From assembly GCA_934646845.1 (NCBI GenBank), contig CAKUEV010000112.1, positions 1 to 6,421 on the forward strand: a stretch of DNA of 6,421 nucleotides, given 5' to 3'. The stretch is from an uncultured Slackia sp. (GTDB lineage Bacteria; Actinomycetota; Coriobacteriia; Coriobacteriales; Eggerthellaceae). A program made the position numbers and the translations under genes. The first letter of the stretch is position 1. Each line of letters begins with the position of its first letter. Below are positions 1 to 5,941 of the stretch, in pieces. The notes below the pieces were generated by a model. The model made no database searches and was not told the origin of the DNA. It saw only the letters and a program-made list of their open reading frames with translations.

Positions 1-417
1 ATCAACGAGATTCGCGCGAAGGCAGAAGGCCAGCAGGCCGGAAGCGCGGTGGTACTCACCACGTATTCGGGCGGCACGCGCGTGCAGTCGTCCTCCACGC
101 AAACAGGCGTGATGCTTTCTGAGCTGGGCGCGGAAAATATCGCCGACTCCAACAAGGGCCTGCTTTCCGACTACAGCCTTGAAGCCCTGATTGAGGCAAA
201 CCCGCGCACCATCTTCCTGCTTCCGATGGGCGACTCTGACGAGGCGGCACAGAAGGCGCTCGAAGACCAAACGACGGCCAACCCCGCGTGGGCGCAGCTC
301 GACGCCGTGAAGAACAACCGCGTGGTCACGCTCGACCCGAAGCTGTTCCAATACAAGCCCAATAACAATTGGGACCAGGCGTACCAGTTCCTCTACGACG
401 CACTGTATAACGAATAG
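1..417 (+). CDS. ABC transporter substrate-binding protein, C-terminal part (metal-chelate type)
   Basis: The reading frame is open from the first base, so the gene starts upstream of the window; 138 residues of the C-terminal lobe are visible. The text resembles the cluster A-III (FepB/BtuF/HmuT-like) binding proteins. It has VVLTTYSGGTR near the start of the second lobe, ELGAENIADSNKG, the segment LIEANPRTIFLLPMGD, then WAQLDAVKNNRVVTLDP and a final helix WDQAYQFLYDALY. Proteins of this class capture a ferric siderophore, heme or corrinoid outside the membrane and hand it to the permease. The permease begins 8 bases after the stop, which supports the assignment. The signal peptide and lipobox would lie upstream and cannot be seen. 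An internal GTG at position 49 is not a real start, because the same conserved frame continues upstream of it. The family is fairly sure; the substrate is unknown. Confidence 0.85.
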   Translation: MNEIRAKAEGQQAGSAVVLTTYSGGTRVQSSSTQTGVMLSELGAENIADSNKGLLSDYSLEALIEANPRTIFLLPMGDSDEAAQKALEDQTTANPAWAQLDAVKNNRVVTLDPKLFQYKPNNNWDQAYQFLYDALYNE

Positions 418-425
418 GGCGACCC

Positions 426-1466
426 GTGCGCGATAATCAACCATCCAACGCGGCGGCTCCGAGGCGCGAGGGCCGCCGCTTTCGGGCAATGCTCCTGCTG
501 TCGCTGACCGCGCTCGCCGGCGTAGCGTTCGCGGGCTTGGCGCTGGGCTCTTCCTCGGTAGGCGCGGCGGACGTGGCGGCATTCGTGGTGGGCAACGCAT
601 CGGACATGGCGAACAACGTGCTGGCAAACGTGCGCGTGCCGCGCGTGCTGGGCGGCGTGCTGGCGGGCGCGGCGCTCGCCGAAGCCGGCGCGCTCATACA
701 GGCAACACTGAACAACCCTCTGGCCAGCCCAAACATCATTGGCGTGAACGCAGGTTCAGGCCTGTTCGTGCTGCTGTTCGCGTGCATCGCCCCGCACGCG
801 CTGGGCATGTCGGCTGCGGCGGCGTTTCTGGGCGCGCTCGCCTCGGCGTTGCTCGTGTTCTTCGTGTCGGCCTACGCGGGCGCGTCGCGCCTGACCATCG
901 TGCTCGCGGGCATGGCGCTCACGGCGATTTTCACGGCAGGCATGAACACGGTGCTCATTTTCAACCCCGATGCGTACGTGAATTCATCGGGCTTTCTGGT
1001 GGGAAGCCTTTCGGGCGTCATGATGTCGGAGCTCGCCATACCCGGCGCCATGATTTGCGCGGGTCTGCTTCTGGCCGCAGGGCAGGGGACGCGGCTGAAC
1101 ATTTTGTCGCTCGGCGATGAAGGCGCTCATGCGCTCGGATTGAACGTGAACCGCACGCGGCTCGCCCTGCTTTCGCTCGCGGCGCTGCTCGCGGGCGCGG
1201 CGGTGTGCTTCTCGGGACTCATCGGATTCGTGGGCCTCATCGTTCCGCACGTCGTGCGATATGTCGTAGGGCACGACAACCGGCGCGTTCTGGCGCTTTC
1301 GCCAATCGTGGGCGCCATTCTGGTATGCGCGTGCGACACCATCGCGCGCACGCTGTTCGCACCATTCGAGATTCCCGTGGGCATTTGCATGGCCCTCGTG
1401 GGAGGCCCGTTCTTCATCTATCTGATTCTTCATTCGCGAAAGGGGAGCGTTGATGGGCGAGCTTGA
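426..1466 (+). CDS. FecCD/BtuC-family ABC transporter permease
   Basis: This 346-residue integral membrane protein is the usual length for the FecCD/BtuC family, whose dimer forms the channel for iron chelates, heme or vitamin B12. A basic N-terminal tail (residues 1-20) is followed by about ten hydrophobic segments, the first at roughly 21-41. Two family signatures are clear. One is RVPRVLGGVLAGAALAEAG with the following NNPLASPNIIG (residues 70-106). The other is GLIGFVGLIVPHVVRYVVG (264-282) followed by HD and a C-terminal PFEIPVGICMALVGGPFF. The start is GTG with a modest AGGG Shine-Dalgarno at 416-419 that overlaps the upstream stop. Its 3' end overlaps the ATPase gene by 14 bases, so translation of the three genes is probably coupled. 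Any iron- or cobalamin-responsive control would be upstream of the window. Confidence 0.95.
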   Translation: MRDNQPSNAAAPRREGRRFRAMLLLSLTALAGVAFAGLALGSSSVGAADVAAFVVGNASDMANNVLANVRVPRVLGGVLAGAALAEAGALIQATLNNPLASPNIIGVNAGSGLFVLLFACIAPHALGMSAAAAFLGALASALLVFFVSAYAGASRLTIVLAGMALTAIFTAGMNTVLIFNPDAYVNSSGFLVGSLSGVMMSELAIPGAMICAGLLLAAGQGTRLNILSLGDEGAHALGLNVNRTRLALLSLAALLAGAAVCFSGLIGFVGLIVPHVVRYVVGHDNRRVLALSPIVGAILVCACDTIARTLFAPFEIPVGICMALVGGPFFIYLILHSRKGSVDGRA

Positions 1467-2229
1467 TTTCGAGAACGTCGCATTCGGCTATAACGGCGGC
1501 TTCCTGTTCGACGACTTTTCCGCATCGTTCGCGAAAGGCGAGGTCGGCTGCATTGTTGGACCAAACGGTTGCGGAAAATCCACGCTTGCGAAGCTCGCCA
1601 TGGGACTCGCAAAGCCGACCTCGGGGCGCGTGCTTATTCAAGGGCGCGACGTCGCGTCGTTGGATTCGCGTGAGCGGGCGTGCCGCTTGGGCGTGCTCGT
1701 GCAGCAGCAGGAAGCGCCCATGATGACGGTAGGCGAGCTGGCGGCGTGCGGAAGGTTTCCGCACCACGGGCCCTTCTCGCGAATTTCCGACGAAGACGCG
1801 CAACGCATCGACGAGGCGCTTTCGCTCGCAGGCGTTTTTGAGCTGCGCGATCGGCCGCTGCGGAGCCTGTCTGGCGGCCAGCGCCAACGGGCGCGCATGG
1901 CAATGGTATTGGCGCAAGGCACGCCCATCGTGTTGCTCGATGAGCCCACGTCGTTCATGGATGCGGCAGCGTGTTTCGACATGTCACGGCTCATTCGCCA
2001 GGTGCGCGCGTGCGGCAAAACGGTCATCGCCGTGATTCACGACCTAAACCTAGCGCTTTCGGTAGCAGATACCGTATTCGTGATGGGGCGCGGCCGCCTG
2101 ACGGCGCAGGGCGCGCCGAGCGAAGAAGGCGTGCATCGCGCCATAGAGCAATCGTTCGGCATATGCCTGGAACGCGCGGAAACGCCGCGCGGCGTGGCAT
2201 GGGTTCCGTTCGAGCGCGACGGCGTCTAG
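1453..2229 (+). CDS. ABC transporter ATP-binding protein (FepC/BtuD-like)
   Basis: This 258-residue cytoplasmic ATPase powers the permease encoded just before it. All nucleotide-binding motifs are present: Walker A GPNGCGKST (36-44), Q-loop Gln84, signature LSGGQRQR (139-146), Walker B IVLLDE (159-164), D-loop SFMD (167-170) and switch His196 in VIHDLNLAL. LDEPTSFMD and HDLNLA are typical of the iron-siderophore/B12 importer branch. The ATG at 1453 is chosen because AGGGGAG at 1441-1447 sits five bases upstream; a TTG at 1450 would be too close. The gene starts inside the last codons of the permease. It is the last gene of the operon; the next gene is convergent. The substrate cannot be told from the ATPase. 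Confidence 0.95.
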   Translation: MGELDFENVAFGYNGGFLFDDFSASFAKGEVGCIVGPNGCGKSTLAKLAMGLAKPTSGRVLIQGRDVASLDSRERACRLGVLVQQQEAPMMTVGELAACGRFPHHGPFSRISDEDAQRIDEALSLAGVFELRDRPLRSLSGGQRQRARMAMVLAQGTPIVLLDEPTSFMDAAACFDMSRLIRQVRACGKTVIAVIHDLNLALSVADTVFVMGRGRLTAQGAPSEEGVHRAIEQSFGICLERAETPRGVAWVPFERDGV

Positions 2230-2231
2230 CA

Positions 2232-2267
2232 GCGCGGCGCTCGGCGAGAATTCCCACAACGCCGCGC
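2232..2267 (+). terminator. Possible hairpin between convergent genes
   Basis: The 8-base arm GCGCGGCG (2232-2239) is complementary to CGCCGCGC (2260-2267) around a 20-base loop. It starts three bases after the stop of the ATPase gene, in the gap before the convergent glyoxalase gene. No T-run follows the stem, so it does not have the form of an intrinsic terminator. In such GC-rich DNA an 8-base pairing may be chance. Confidence 0.25.
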
Positions 2268-2295
2268 GCTGCGCTATTCCGACGCAGATGTTGCG

Positions 2296-2664
2296 TTAGC
2301 GAGCAGGAAGAATCTCAATCCACTGGCCTTCGGGATCTGCGATGAAGTACAGGCCCATGCGGGGATTCTCACGAATGATGCAGCCTATCTTTTCATGAAG
2401 CTCGTGGGCGGCGTCAAAGTCGTCCACGACGAAGGCGATATGGGTGTCTTTGCCGCCGTTCTCGTAGGGCTCCACGCGCCCGCGATTCCAGGTGAGCTCG
2501 ATTTCGAAGGGCACGTCGTCGTTGCCCATGAAGGTATTGGTCCAGGAGCCATCTTCGGGACCCATTTCGCGCAGCACCTTCATGCCAAGGGCCTCTTCAT
2601 AGAACTTGATCGTTGCTTCCTTATCAAGCACATGGGTGCAGCGGTGAACGAACTTCGCTTTCAT
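2296..2664 (-). CDS. Glyoxalase I-like protein (VOC superfamily; probable lactoylglutathione lyase)
   Basis: This 122-residue single-domain vicinal-oxygen-chelate protein is close to E. coli GloA in length and text. Glyoxalase I isomerises the hemithioacetal of methylglyoxal and a thiol to a lactoyl-thioester. Aligned by eye, the four metal ligands are all kept: His7 in FVHRCTHV, Glu56 in IELTWNRG, His75 in THIAFVV and Glu117 in QWIEIL. Other family marks are FYEEALGMKVLRE (21-33) and FIADPEGQWIEIL. The ATG at 2664 is chosen because TAAGGAGA lies six bases upstream (2671-2678); the frame stays open further up, but that part has no family text. A TAAAAT at 2796-2801 on this strand could be a -10 box, but no good -35 accompanies it. 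It appears to be a single-gene unit. A GSH-dependent enzyme is not assured in an actinobacterium; another thiol or a related VOC substrate is possible. Confidence 0.85.
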   Translation of the reverse strand: MKAKFVHRCTHVLDKEATIKFYEEALGMKVLREMGPEDGSWTNTFMGNDDVPFEIELTWNRGRVEPYENGGKDTHIAFVVDDFDAAHELHEKIGCIIRENPRMGLYFIADPEGQWIEILPAR

Positions 2665-2822
2665 GCATTGTCTCCTTATACGTCGAATGGTTGCCTTTCG
2701 CGCCAGCTCCGTCCGCCAGCTCCCCCGCGAATGATGGTCGCGCGGAAACGGATGAGCACTGGCCGAAAAACAGCGGACATAACCGTTCACCGCCGATTTT
2801 ACCCCTTTCATCCGGGGGTCTT

Positions 2823-2875
2823 ATCGAACGCAGCCACGCCCCAACGTCACCACACAATTGAAGGGGCCGTTCGAT
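2823..2875. other. Composite inverted repeat / possible RNA stem
   Basis: ATCGAACG (2823-2830) is a perfect complement of CGTTCGAT (2868-2875). Directly inside it, GCCCC (2838-2842) pairs with GGGGC (2863-2867). Together they make a 13-pair stem with a 7-base bulge on one side and a 20-base loop. It lies between divergent genes, upstream of the promoter at 2990. It could be a structured leader on the - strand transcript of the glyoxalase gene or a protein-binding dyad; no T-run follows it on either strand. Function unknown. Confidence 0.3.
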
Positions 2876-2989
2876 TCCAATTTGCTGCCGACGGGAAAAC
2901 CGAAAGACCGAGCGACGTACCATGCAGAAAACGTCCGCAGCCGCACGTCATCTGACCCACCAAGCCCAAGCTGCCTTACGGCTCGACAT

Positions 2990-3018
2990 TTGCAAAAGCG
3001 GGCGAGCACCCGCATAAT
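2990..3018 (+). promoter_or_regulatory. Promoter of the unknown gene at 3065
   Basis: The -35-like TTGCAA (2990-2995, 4 of 6 consensus bases) and -10 CATAAT (3013-3018, 5 of 6) are separated by 17 bases. Transcription would start near 3025, about 40 bases before the ATG. The spacer carries the dyad listed separately. Confidence 0.6.
2998..3013. promoter_or_regulatory. Operator-like dyad GCGGG-N6-CCCGC, copy 1
   Basis: GCGGG (2998-3002), a six-base spacer CGAGCA, and CCCGC (3009-3013) form a perfect five-base dyad. It fills the spacer between the -35 and -10 boxes and touches the first base of the -10. A matching arrangement occurs in the promoter at 3548. A repressor bound here would cover the promoter; the identity of such a protein is unknown. 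Confidence 0.5.
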
Positions 3019-3064
3019 TGAGGCATCGTCCCATATTCGCCCCGCATCGCGAAGGAAGAAAACG

Positions 3065-3505
3065 ATGGCCCTGCAAAAGAAGAACGTGAAATGCGCCCGC
3101 GAGGCCGCCATACTCGCTCCCTATGCCGCGAAATGCTGCGTGAGGGACGGCATCTCCAACATGCCTTCTTTTTCCGCCTGCATTGAATATGCACTTGAGC
3201 GCGTCGAGACATATGAGAGAGACTGCGGCAAAATCGACTTCTATGCCTTGATGGGGCTGCCGCTCACCGCCTTCGACGTTCCCGCCTCTTTCGACGGCGC
3301 CACGCGCTATGAAGCTTCGCTGTTTGGGTCGGAGTTGTTTTTCTCGAAGCTCGAAGCCTTCCGCGACTCGCTTGCGAAACTCGATTTCCCGGGCGTACGC
3401 ATGGTGTACACCAATTTCGCCTTACGAGCCGTGCTGCGCGCGCTGTACGCTATCGAGCATCGCGATCGCGGCTACTTCAAGGACGTTTTCGAGCACATGT
3501 CGTAA
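3065..3505 (+). CDS. Hypothetical protein, 146 residues
   Basis: I do not recognise this family. The protein is predicted soluble, with no signal peptide and no membrane segment. It begins with a basic stretch (MALQKKNVKCAREA), then reads as mainly helical, with amphipathic segments such as FSACIEYALERVETY and FALRAVLRALYAIEH; four cysteines sit near residues 10-55. The ATG at 3065 is chosen because AAGGAAG lies just upstream (about 3052-3058) and the promoter at 2990 would start transcription about 40 bases earlier. The frame is open back to 2858, but that part looks non-coding. It appears monocistronic, since a strong separate promoter follows it 43 bases after its stop. It shares a promoter dyad with the downstream metallophosphatase unit, which hints at common regulation. 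No function is proposed. Confidence 0.75.
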   Translation: MALQKKNVKCAREAAILAPYAAKCCVRDGISNMPSFSACIEYALERVETYERDCGKIDFYALMGLPLTAFDVPASFDGATRYEASLFGSELFFSKLEAFRDSLAKLDFPGVRMVYTNFALRAVLRALYAIEHRDRGYFKDVFEHMS

Positions 3506-3547
3506 CCTAATGATTGATGGAACAAAAGCCTTCTACTCTTTTTACCG

Positions 3548-3576
3548 TTGACAGGGCGGGCGTACTCCCGTATTAT
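3548..3576 (+). promoter_or_regulatory. Strong sigma-70-type promoter of the metallophosphatase unit
   Basis: A perfect -35 TTGACA (3548-3553) and a -10 TATTAT (3571-3576, 5 of 6) are separated by the optimal 17 bases. Transcription would start near 3583, giving a 5' leader of about 77 bases ahead of the ATG at 3660. The spacer and the start region hold two operator-like dyads. Confidence 0.8.
3556..3571. promoter_or_regulatory. Operator-like dyad GCGGG-N6-CCCG(T), copy 2
   Basis: GCGGG (3556-3560), CGTACT, and CCCG (3567-3570) followed by T. It occupies the same place in its promoter as copy 1: the motif starts 15 bases before the -10 box. The 22 bases from 3556 match the 22 bases from 2998 at 17 positions, counted by eye. 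Confidence 0.5.
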
Positions 3577-3581
3577 TTACA

Positions 3582-3597
3582 GCGGGAGCAAACCCGC
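3582..3597. promoter_or_regulatory. Operator-like dyad GCGGG-N6-CCCGC, copy 3
   Basis: GCGGG (3582-3586), AGCAAA, and CCCGC (3593-3597) form a perfect five-base dyad with the same six-base spacer. It overlaps the predicted transcription start of the promoter at 3548, and its centre is 26 bases from that of copy 2. In the RNA it could also form a short hairpin at the very 5' end. Confidence 0.45.
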
Positions 3598-3659
3598 GCA
3601 TCTTTTGGGGAGAGAAGCTGCGAAATCGCAAACGGTCACAACCCAGGAAGGGGCCAAAT

Positions 3660-4484
3660 ATGATTTACGCAATGAGCGACATCCACGGCTGCATCGAAGC
3701 CTTCGAAAAATCGCTCTCCTTCGTCAACCTGGCAGACGGGCATTCGACGCTCGTCTTATGCGGCGATTACTGCGACCGCGGCCCAGCGAGCCTTGAGGTC
3801 TACCAAAGAATCATGCAGCTCCAGCGCGATTATCCCGGCCAGGTGATTGCCTTAAGGGGCAACCACGAGGAGATGCTGCTCGAATACTGCACCATGGTCG
3901 GCGACCCGGTTTTTACCCAGGGATGGATTCTTGCCGATTCCAACCTCGCCACTGCAAGAAGCTTTCTTGAGGAAGGGGAGTTTAGCCAGGTCAAACACCT
4001 GCTCATGCGTAGGAAATTCGAAGAAGCATACCGGTTCGTCGTCGATTGCATGAAGACGAGCCACGCCGATGTGCTTTCCTGGATACGGAAGCTTCCCTAT
4101 TACTACGAAACGTCGCAGCAGGTGTTCGTCCATGCCGGAATCGACGAAGACGCAGGCGATTTATGGCGCATAGGCACCCCAGAAGAGGCATTCACAACCA
4201 TGCAGCCAGACTTCGTAGGGCACAAATTCGAGCTCGACATCATAAGCGGGCATATCGCCACCGAGACCGTTTCGGGCATCGCGGGCTACGAAGGTGCGTG
4301 GCATGACGGCGCATCGCACTTCTATATCGATGGCGGCGTCATGAAGACTGGACACGTTCCCGTTCTCGCTTACGACGAAAACACGGGGGAGTACTGGGAG
4401 ATGTGGCCGCACAAGAGACGCCTGCAGCAACGCGTGCAGCCTACACGCCAACCAACCGCACCTCGACAGCAAGCGAAACCATGA
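3660..4484 (+). CDS. PPP-type metallophosphatase (bacterial serine/threonine phosphatase-like)
   Basis: This 274-residue protein carries the two-metal phosphoesterase signature in order: SDIHG (Asp7, His9), GDYCDRG (35-41), RGNHEEM (66-72), VHAG (His158) and SGH (His198), followed by YIDGG. GDxxDRG and RGNHE place it with the PPP phosphatases (PrpA/PrpB, lambda phosphatase and the diadenosine-tetraphosphatase-like group), which hydrolyse phosphoproteins or nucleotide phosphoesters in the cytoplasm. An extra helical insert lies between GNHE and HAG (about 77-150). A basic Gln/Pro-rich tail (about 252-274) ends the protein and looks disordered. AGGAAGGGG (3645-3653) sits six bases before the ATG. 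It is the first gene of a probable two-gene unit. The substrate cannot be told; a nucleotide second messenger or a phosphoprotein are both possible. Confidence 0.9.
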   Translation: MIYAMSDIHGCIEAFEKSLSFVNLADGHSTLVLCGDYCDRGPASLEVYQRIMQLQRDYPGQVIALRGNHEEMLLEYCTMVGDPVFTQGWILADSNLATARSFLEEGEFSQVKHLLMRRKFEEAYRFVVDCMKTSHADVLSWIRKLPYYYETSQQVFVHAGIDEDAGDLWRIGTPEEAFTTMQPDFVGHKFELDIISGHIATETVSGIAGYEGAWHDGASHFYIDGGVMKTGHVPVLAYDENTGEYWEMWPHKRRLQQRVQPTRQPTAPRQQAKP

Positions 4485-4508
4485 GCGCAAGGACAGATTG
4501 GGGCTTCA

Positions 4509-5324
4509 ATGCATTCTCTTGAATTCAATTACCTGCACGATTTAGCCACGGCAAACTACAATCTCGGCAATCGTCCCGACCCCGATTCTGAATCGATAAT
4601 CCTCAAAGAAGACCTGGTGGAGGCTTTTTGGGGACCGCAAACGAAAGAGGCGCGCGTTTCCGCCGAGAAAGATTATGGGCGCGGCCCCTTCTGGGACATC
4701 GAGGTGCCATCGGGCGACCAAACGATTCTGTTTTCCGTCGACTACCTTGGCCCAAGCGTGCACTGGCTTAAAGATTACTATTCGGCGCACGATATTAACG
4801 CATCAGAGGCGGACTTCCGCATTCGCGAATTCCTTAAAGAGAGTCGAAAGCTCGGAGGCCACATCCTATTCCCGCGAGGAAGCAACGGCGGGCCTCACGA
4901 AACCCTGAATCAAGCCCGCGGCGGAGAAGAGGGCGTCTATGACAGAATTGATGTAACGCTTTTATGCCTAAAAGCGTTCTTCGCCTGCCCCGCGGTTTCA
5001 TCGGTCAATCATCAACGTGACGCATGCGCGTTTGAAGAAGGAATATCTAAATTCTTCTCTGACGATGACCGCTTCGAAGAAGTGAGGGCGAATTTGATGC
5101 GTGTCTTCAATTCGCTCCAGTACTATGCCGATGATTTCGCGTATTTCGGTAGTTTCCAAGGCTTCTGCGAACGGCAGAAACTGATCGGCTCGTTTGTGAC
5201 AGAAGAAGGCGGAGTTGAAATGTTCGCGCCCTTGTATCCCCTGAAACCAAAAAACTACGAAGAATATGCCGAAAACGTCAACGAGGCGATTAAGAAGCGA
5301 AACCAGAAGATGCATCTCGCTTAA
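4509..5324 (+). CDS. DUF6994-like protein of unknown function
   Basis: This soluble 271-residue protein begins 24 bases after the metallophosphatase, with no promoter between, so the two are probably co-transcribed. From memory it resembles the uncharacterised DUF6994 family: an N-terminal DPDS region (24-27), GGHILFPRG (116-124), TLNQARGG (132-139), YDRID (144-148) and a C-terminal segment YFGSFQGFCERQKLIGSFV. No enzyme motif that I can name is visible, and no membrane segment or signal peptide. The ATG at 4509 has only a weak GGGG (about 4500-4503) upstream, so expression may rely on coupling to the upstream gene. Its GC content is lower than that of the ABC genes. The last 35 bases overlap the convergent Fic gene. 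The family link is by eye and needs a profile search. Confidence 0.7.
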   Translation: MHSLEFNYLHDLATANYNLGNRPDPDSESIILKEDLVEAFWGPQTKEARVSAEKDYGRGPFWDIEVPSGDQTILFSVDYLGPSVHWLKDYYSAHDINASEADFRIREFLKESRKLGGHILFPRGSNGGPHETLNQARGGEEGVYDRIDVTLLCLKAFFACPAVSSVNHQRDACAFEEGISKFFSDDDRFEEVRANLMRVFNSLQYYADDFAYFGSFQGFCERQKLIGSFVTEEGGVEMFAPLYPLKPKNYEEYAENVNEAIKKRNQKMHLA

Positions 5325-5919
5325 GCGCCTCTTTCGGGTCGACGTTGCACAGTAAGTCGGGATTCTCGAAAAGGGGCGTGCATATAAGGTCTTCGCGAGA
5401 CAGGTCGTTTTCCGCGAAACCCAGGGCGTTTTCGTAGAACGCGATCAGGAAGCGATCGTCGGGCATTACGCCCGCCGGGGCATTGCGATACATCGCGCGT
5501 ACAAGGGCATCGCGATAAAAGCGCGCATGCTTGCCAAAAGGCTCGTTCGTCACGTCGAAGCCCAGGTAATTAAGGTAGAGCTCAGAGAACACCGCGACGG
5601 TGCGCGTATTGCCTTTGACGAAAGGATGAATCCGCCAAAGAGAGGCCGTGAAATGGCAGAAACTCTTGAGCTCGTCGGCGGAGAAGGTCGTGTACGCTTT
5701 CGCTGCTTCGCTCGCAAAGGCCCCGCGTAACGACATATCGTACGCCATCGGGTCGGCATAAAGCACGCTATCGCCGTTGAGGATCCCTTCCTGCTTCACC
5801 ATGCGCTCGGTCTTGAATTGTCCGGGGCGATACATATCCCGGTCAAGATCTTGGAAGAGATACCGGTGAATCTCAGAGAGCATTTCAGGGGCGAGATAGA
5901 ACACGCCCCGCTCGAGCAA
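5290..5919 (-). CDS. Fic-family protein, 5'-truncated and with an altered motif
   Basis: Fic domains usually transfer AMP or another phosphate-containing group to a target hydroxyl. Counting from the TTG at 5919 gives 209 residues: EMLSEIHRYLFQDL (12-25), a flap-like region with ILNGDSVLYADP (46-57), the core motif HPFVKGNTR (98-106) and a C-terminal helical part. Catalytic His98 and Asn104 are present, but residue 102 is Lys where Asp or Glu normally binds the metal. Thr in place of the second Gly is, to my knowledge, normal in the HPFxEGNTRT subgroup. The frame is open only to 5937, and related proteins have more sequence before IVELLERGVFYL, so the true start was probably lost where the IS remnant begins. 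No convincing ribosome binding site precedes the TTG. It may be a decaying gene. Its 3' end overlaps the convergent DUF6994-like gene by 35 bases. Confidence 0.8.
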   Translation of the reverse strand: MLERGVFYLAPEMLSEIHRYLFQDLDRDMYRPGQFKTERMVKQEGILNGDSVLYADPMAYDMSLRGAFASEAAKAYTTFSADELKSFCHFTASLWRIHPFVKGNTRTVAVFSELYLNYLGFDVTNEPFGKHARFYRDALVRAMYRNAPAGVMPDDRFLIAFYENALGFAENDLSREDLICTPLFENPDLLCNVDPKEALKRDASSGFAS

Positions 5920-5927
5920 TTCGACAA

Positions 5928-5941
5928 TTGACCTGTGTCAA
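5928..5941. repeat. TTGAC-N4-GTCAA dyad at the fic / IS junction
   Basis: TTGAC (5928-5932), CTGT, and GTCAA (5937-5941) form a perfect five-base dyad exactly where Fic homology ends and just before transposase homology begins at about 5945. It could be the outer tip of an IS terminal inverted repeat (reading TGACCTGTGTCAAC), or a chance dyad. The partner repeat would lie beyond the window. Confidence 0.4.

Larger units (their letters stand above)
2665..3064. other. 400-base intergenic region
   Basis: This stretch separates the start of the glyoxalase-like gene on the - strand from the start of the unknown gene on the + strand. Open frames extend into it from both sides, but their translations are rich in R, S and P, lack family text and have no ribosome binding site, so I treat it as non-coding. 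It holds the ribosome binding site of the glyoxalase gene (2671-2678), a long-range stem at 2823-2875 and the promoter at 2990-3018. No recognisable riboswitch, tRNA or known small RNA was seen. Confidence 0.6.

Noticed and set aside
1450..1452. TTG as the ATPase start
   Set aside because: The ATG directly after it at 1453 is better spaced from AGGGGAG.
2665..2811. 49-codon upstream extension of the glyoxalase-like gene
   Set aside because: Family homology starts at the ATG at 2664, which has a strong ribosome binding site right before it.
2801..2819. ACCCC-N9-GGGGT as a terminator
   Set aside because: The stem is only five pairs, and the A/T bases beside it do not form a terminator-like T-run; it lies upstream of both flanking genes.
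2868..2878. GTTCGATTCC, resembling a tRNA T-loop
   Set aside because: The flanking bases do not make a T-arm stem, and no acceptor, D or anticodon arm can be built around it.
2858..3064. 69-codon upstream extension of the 3065 gene
   Set aside because: The text is R/S/P-rich and lies across a plausible promoter; the ATG at 3065 has the ribosome binding site.
5460..5480. CGGGC-N5-GCCCG as a fourth operator copy
   Set aside because: The spacing differs from GCGGG-N6-CCCG and it lies inside the Fic coding region.
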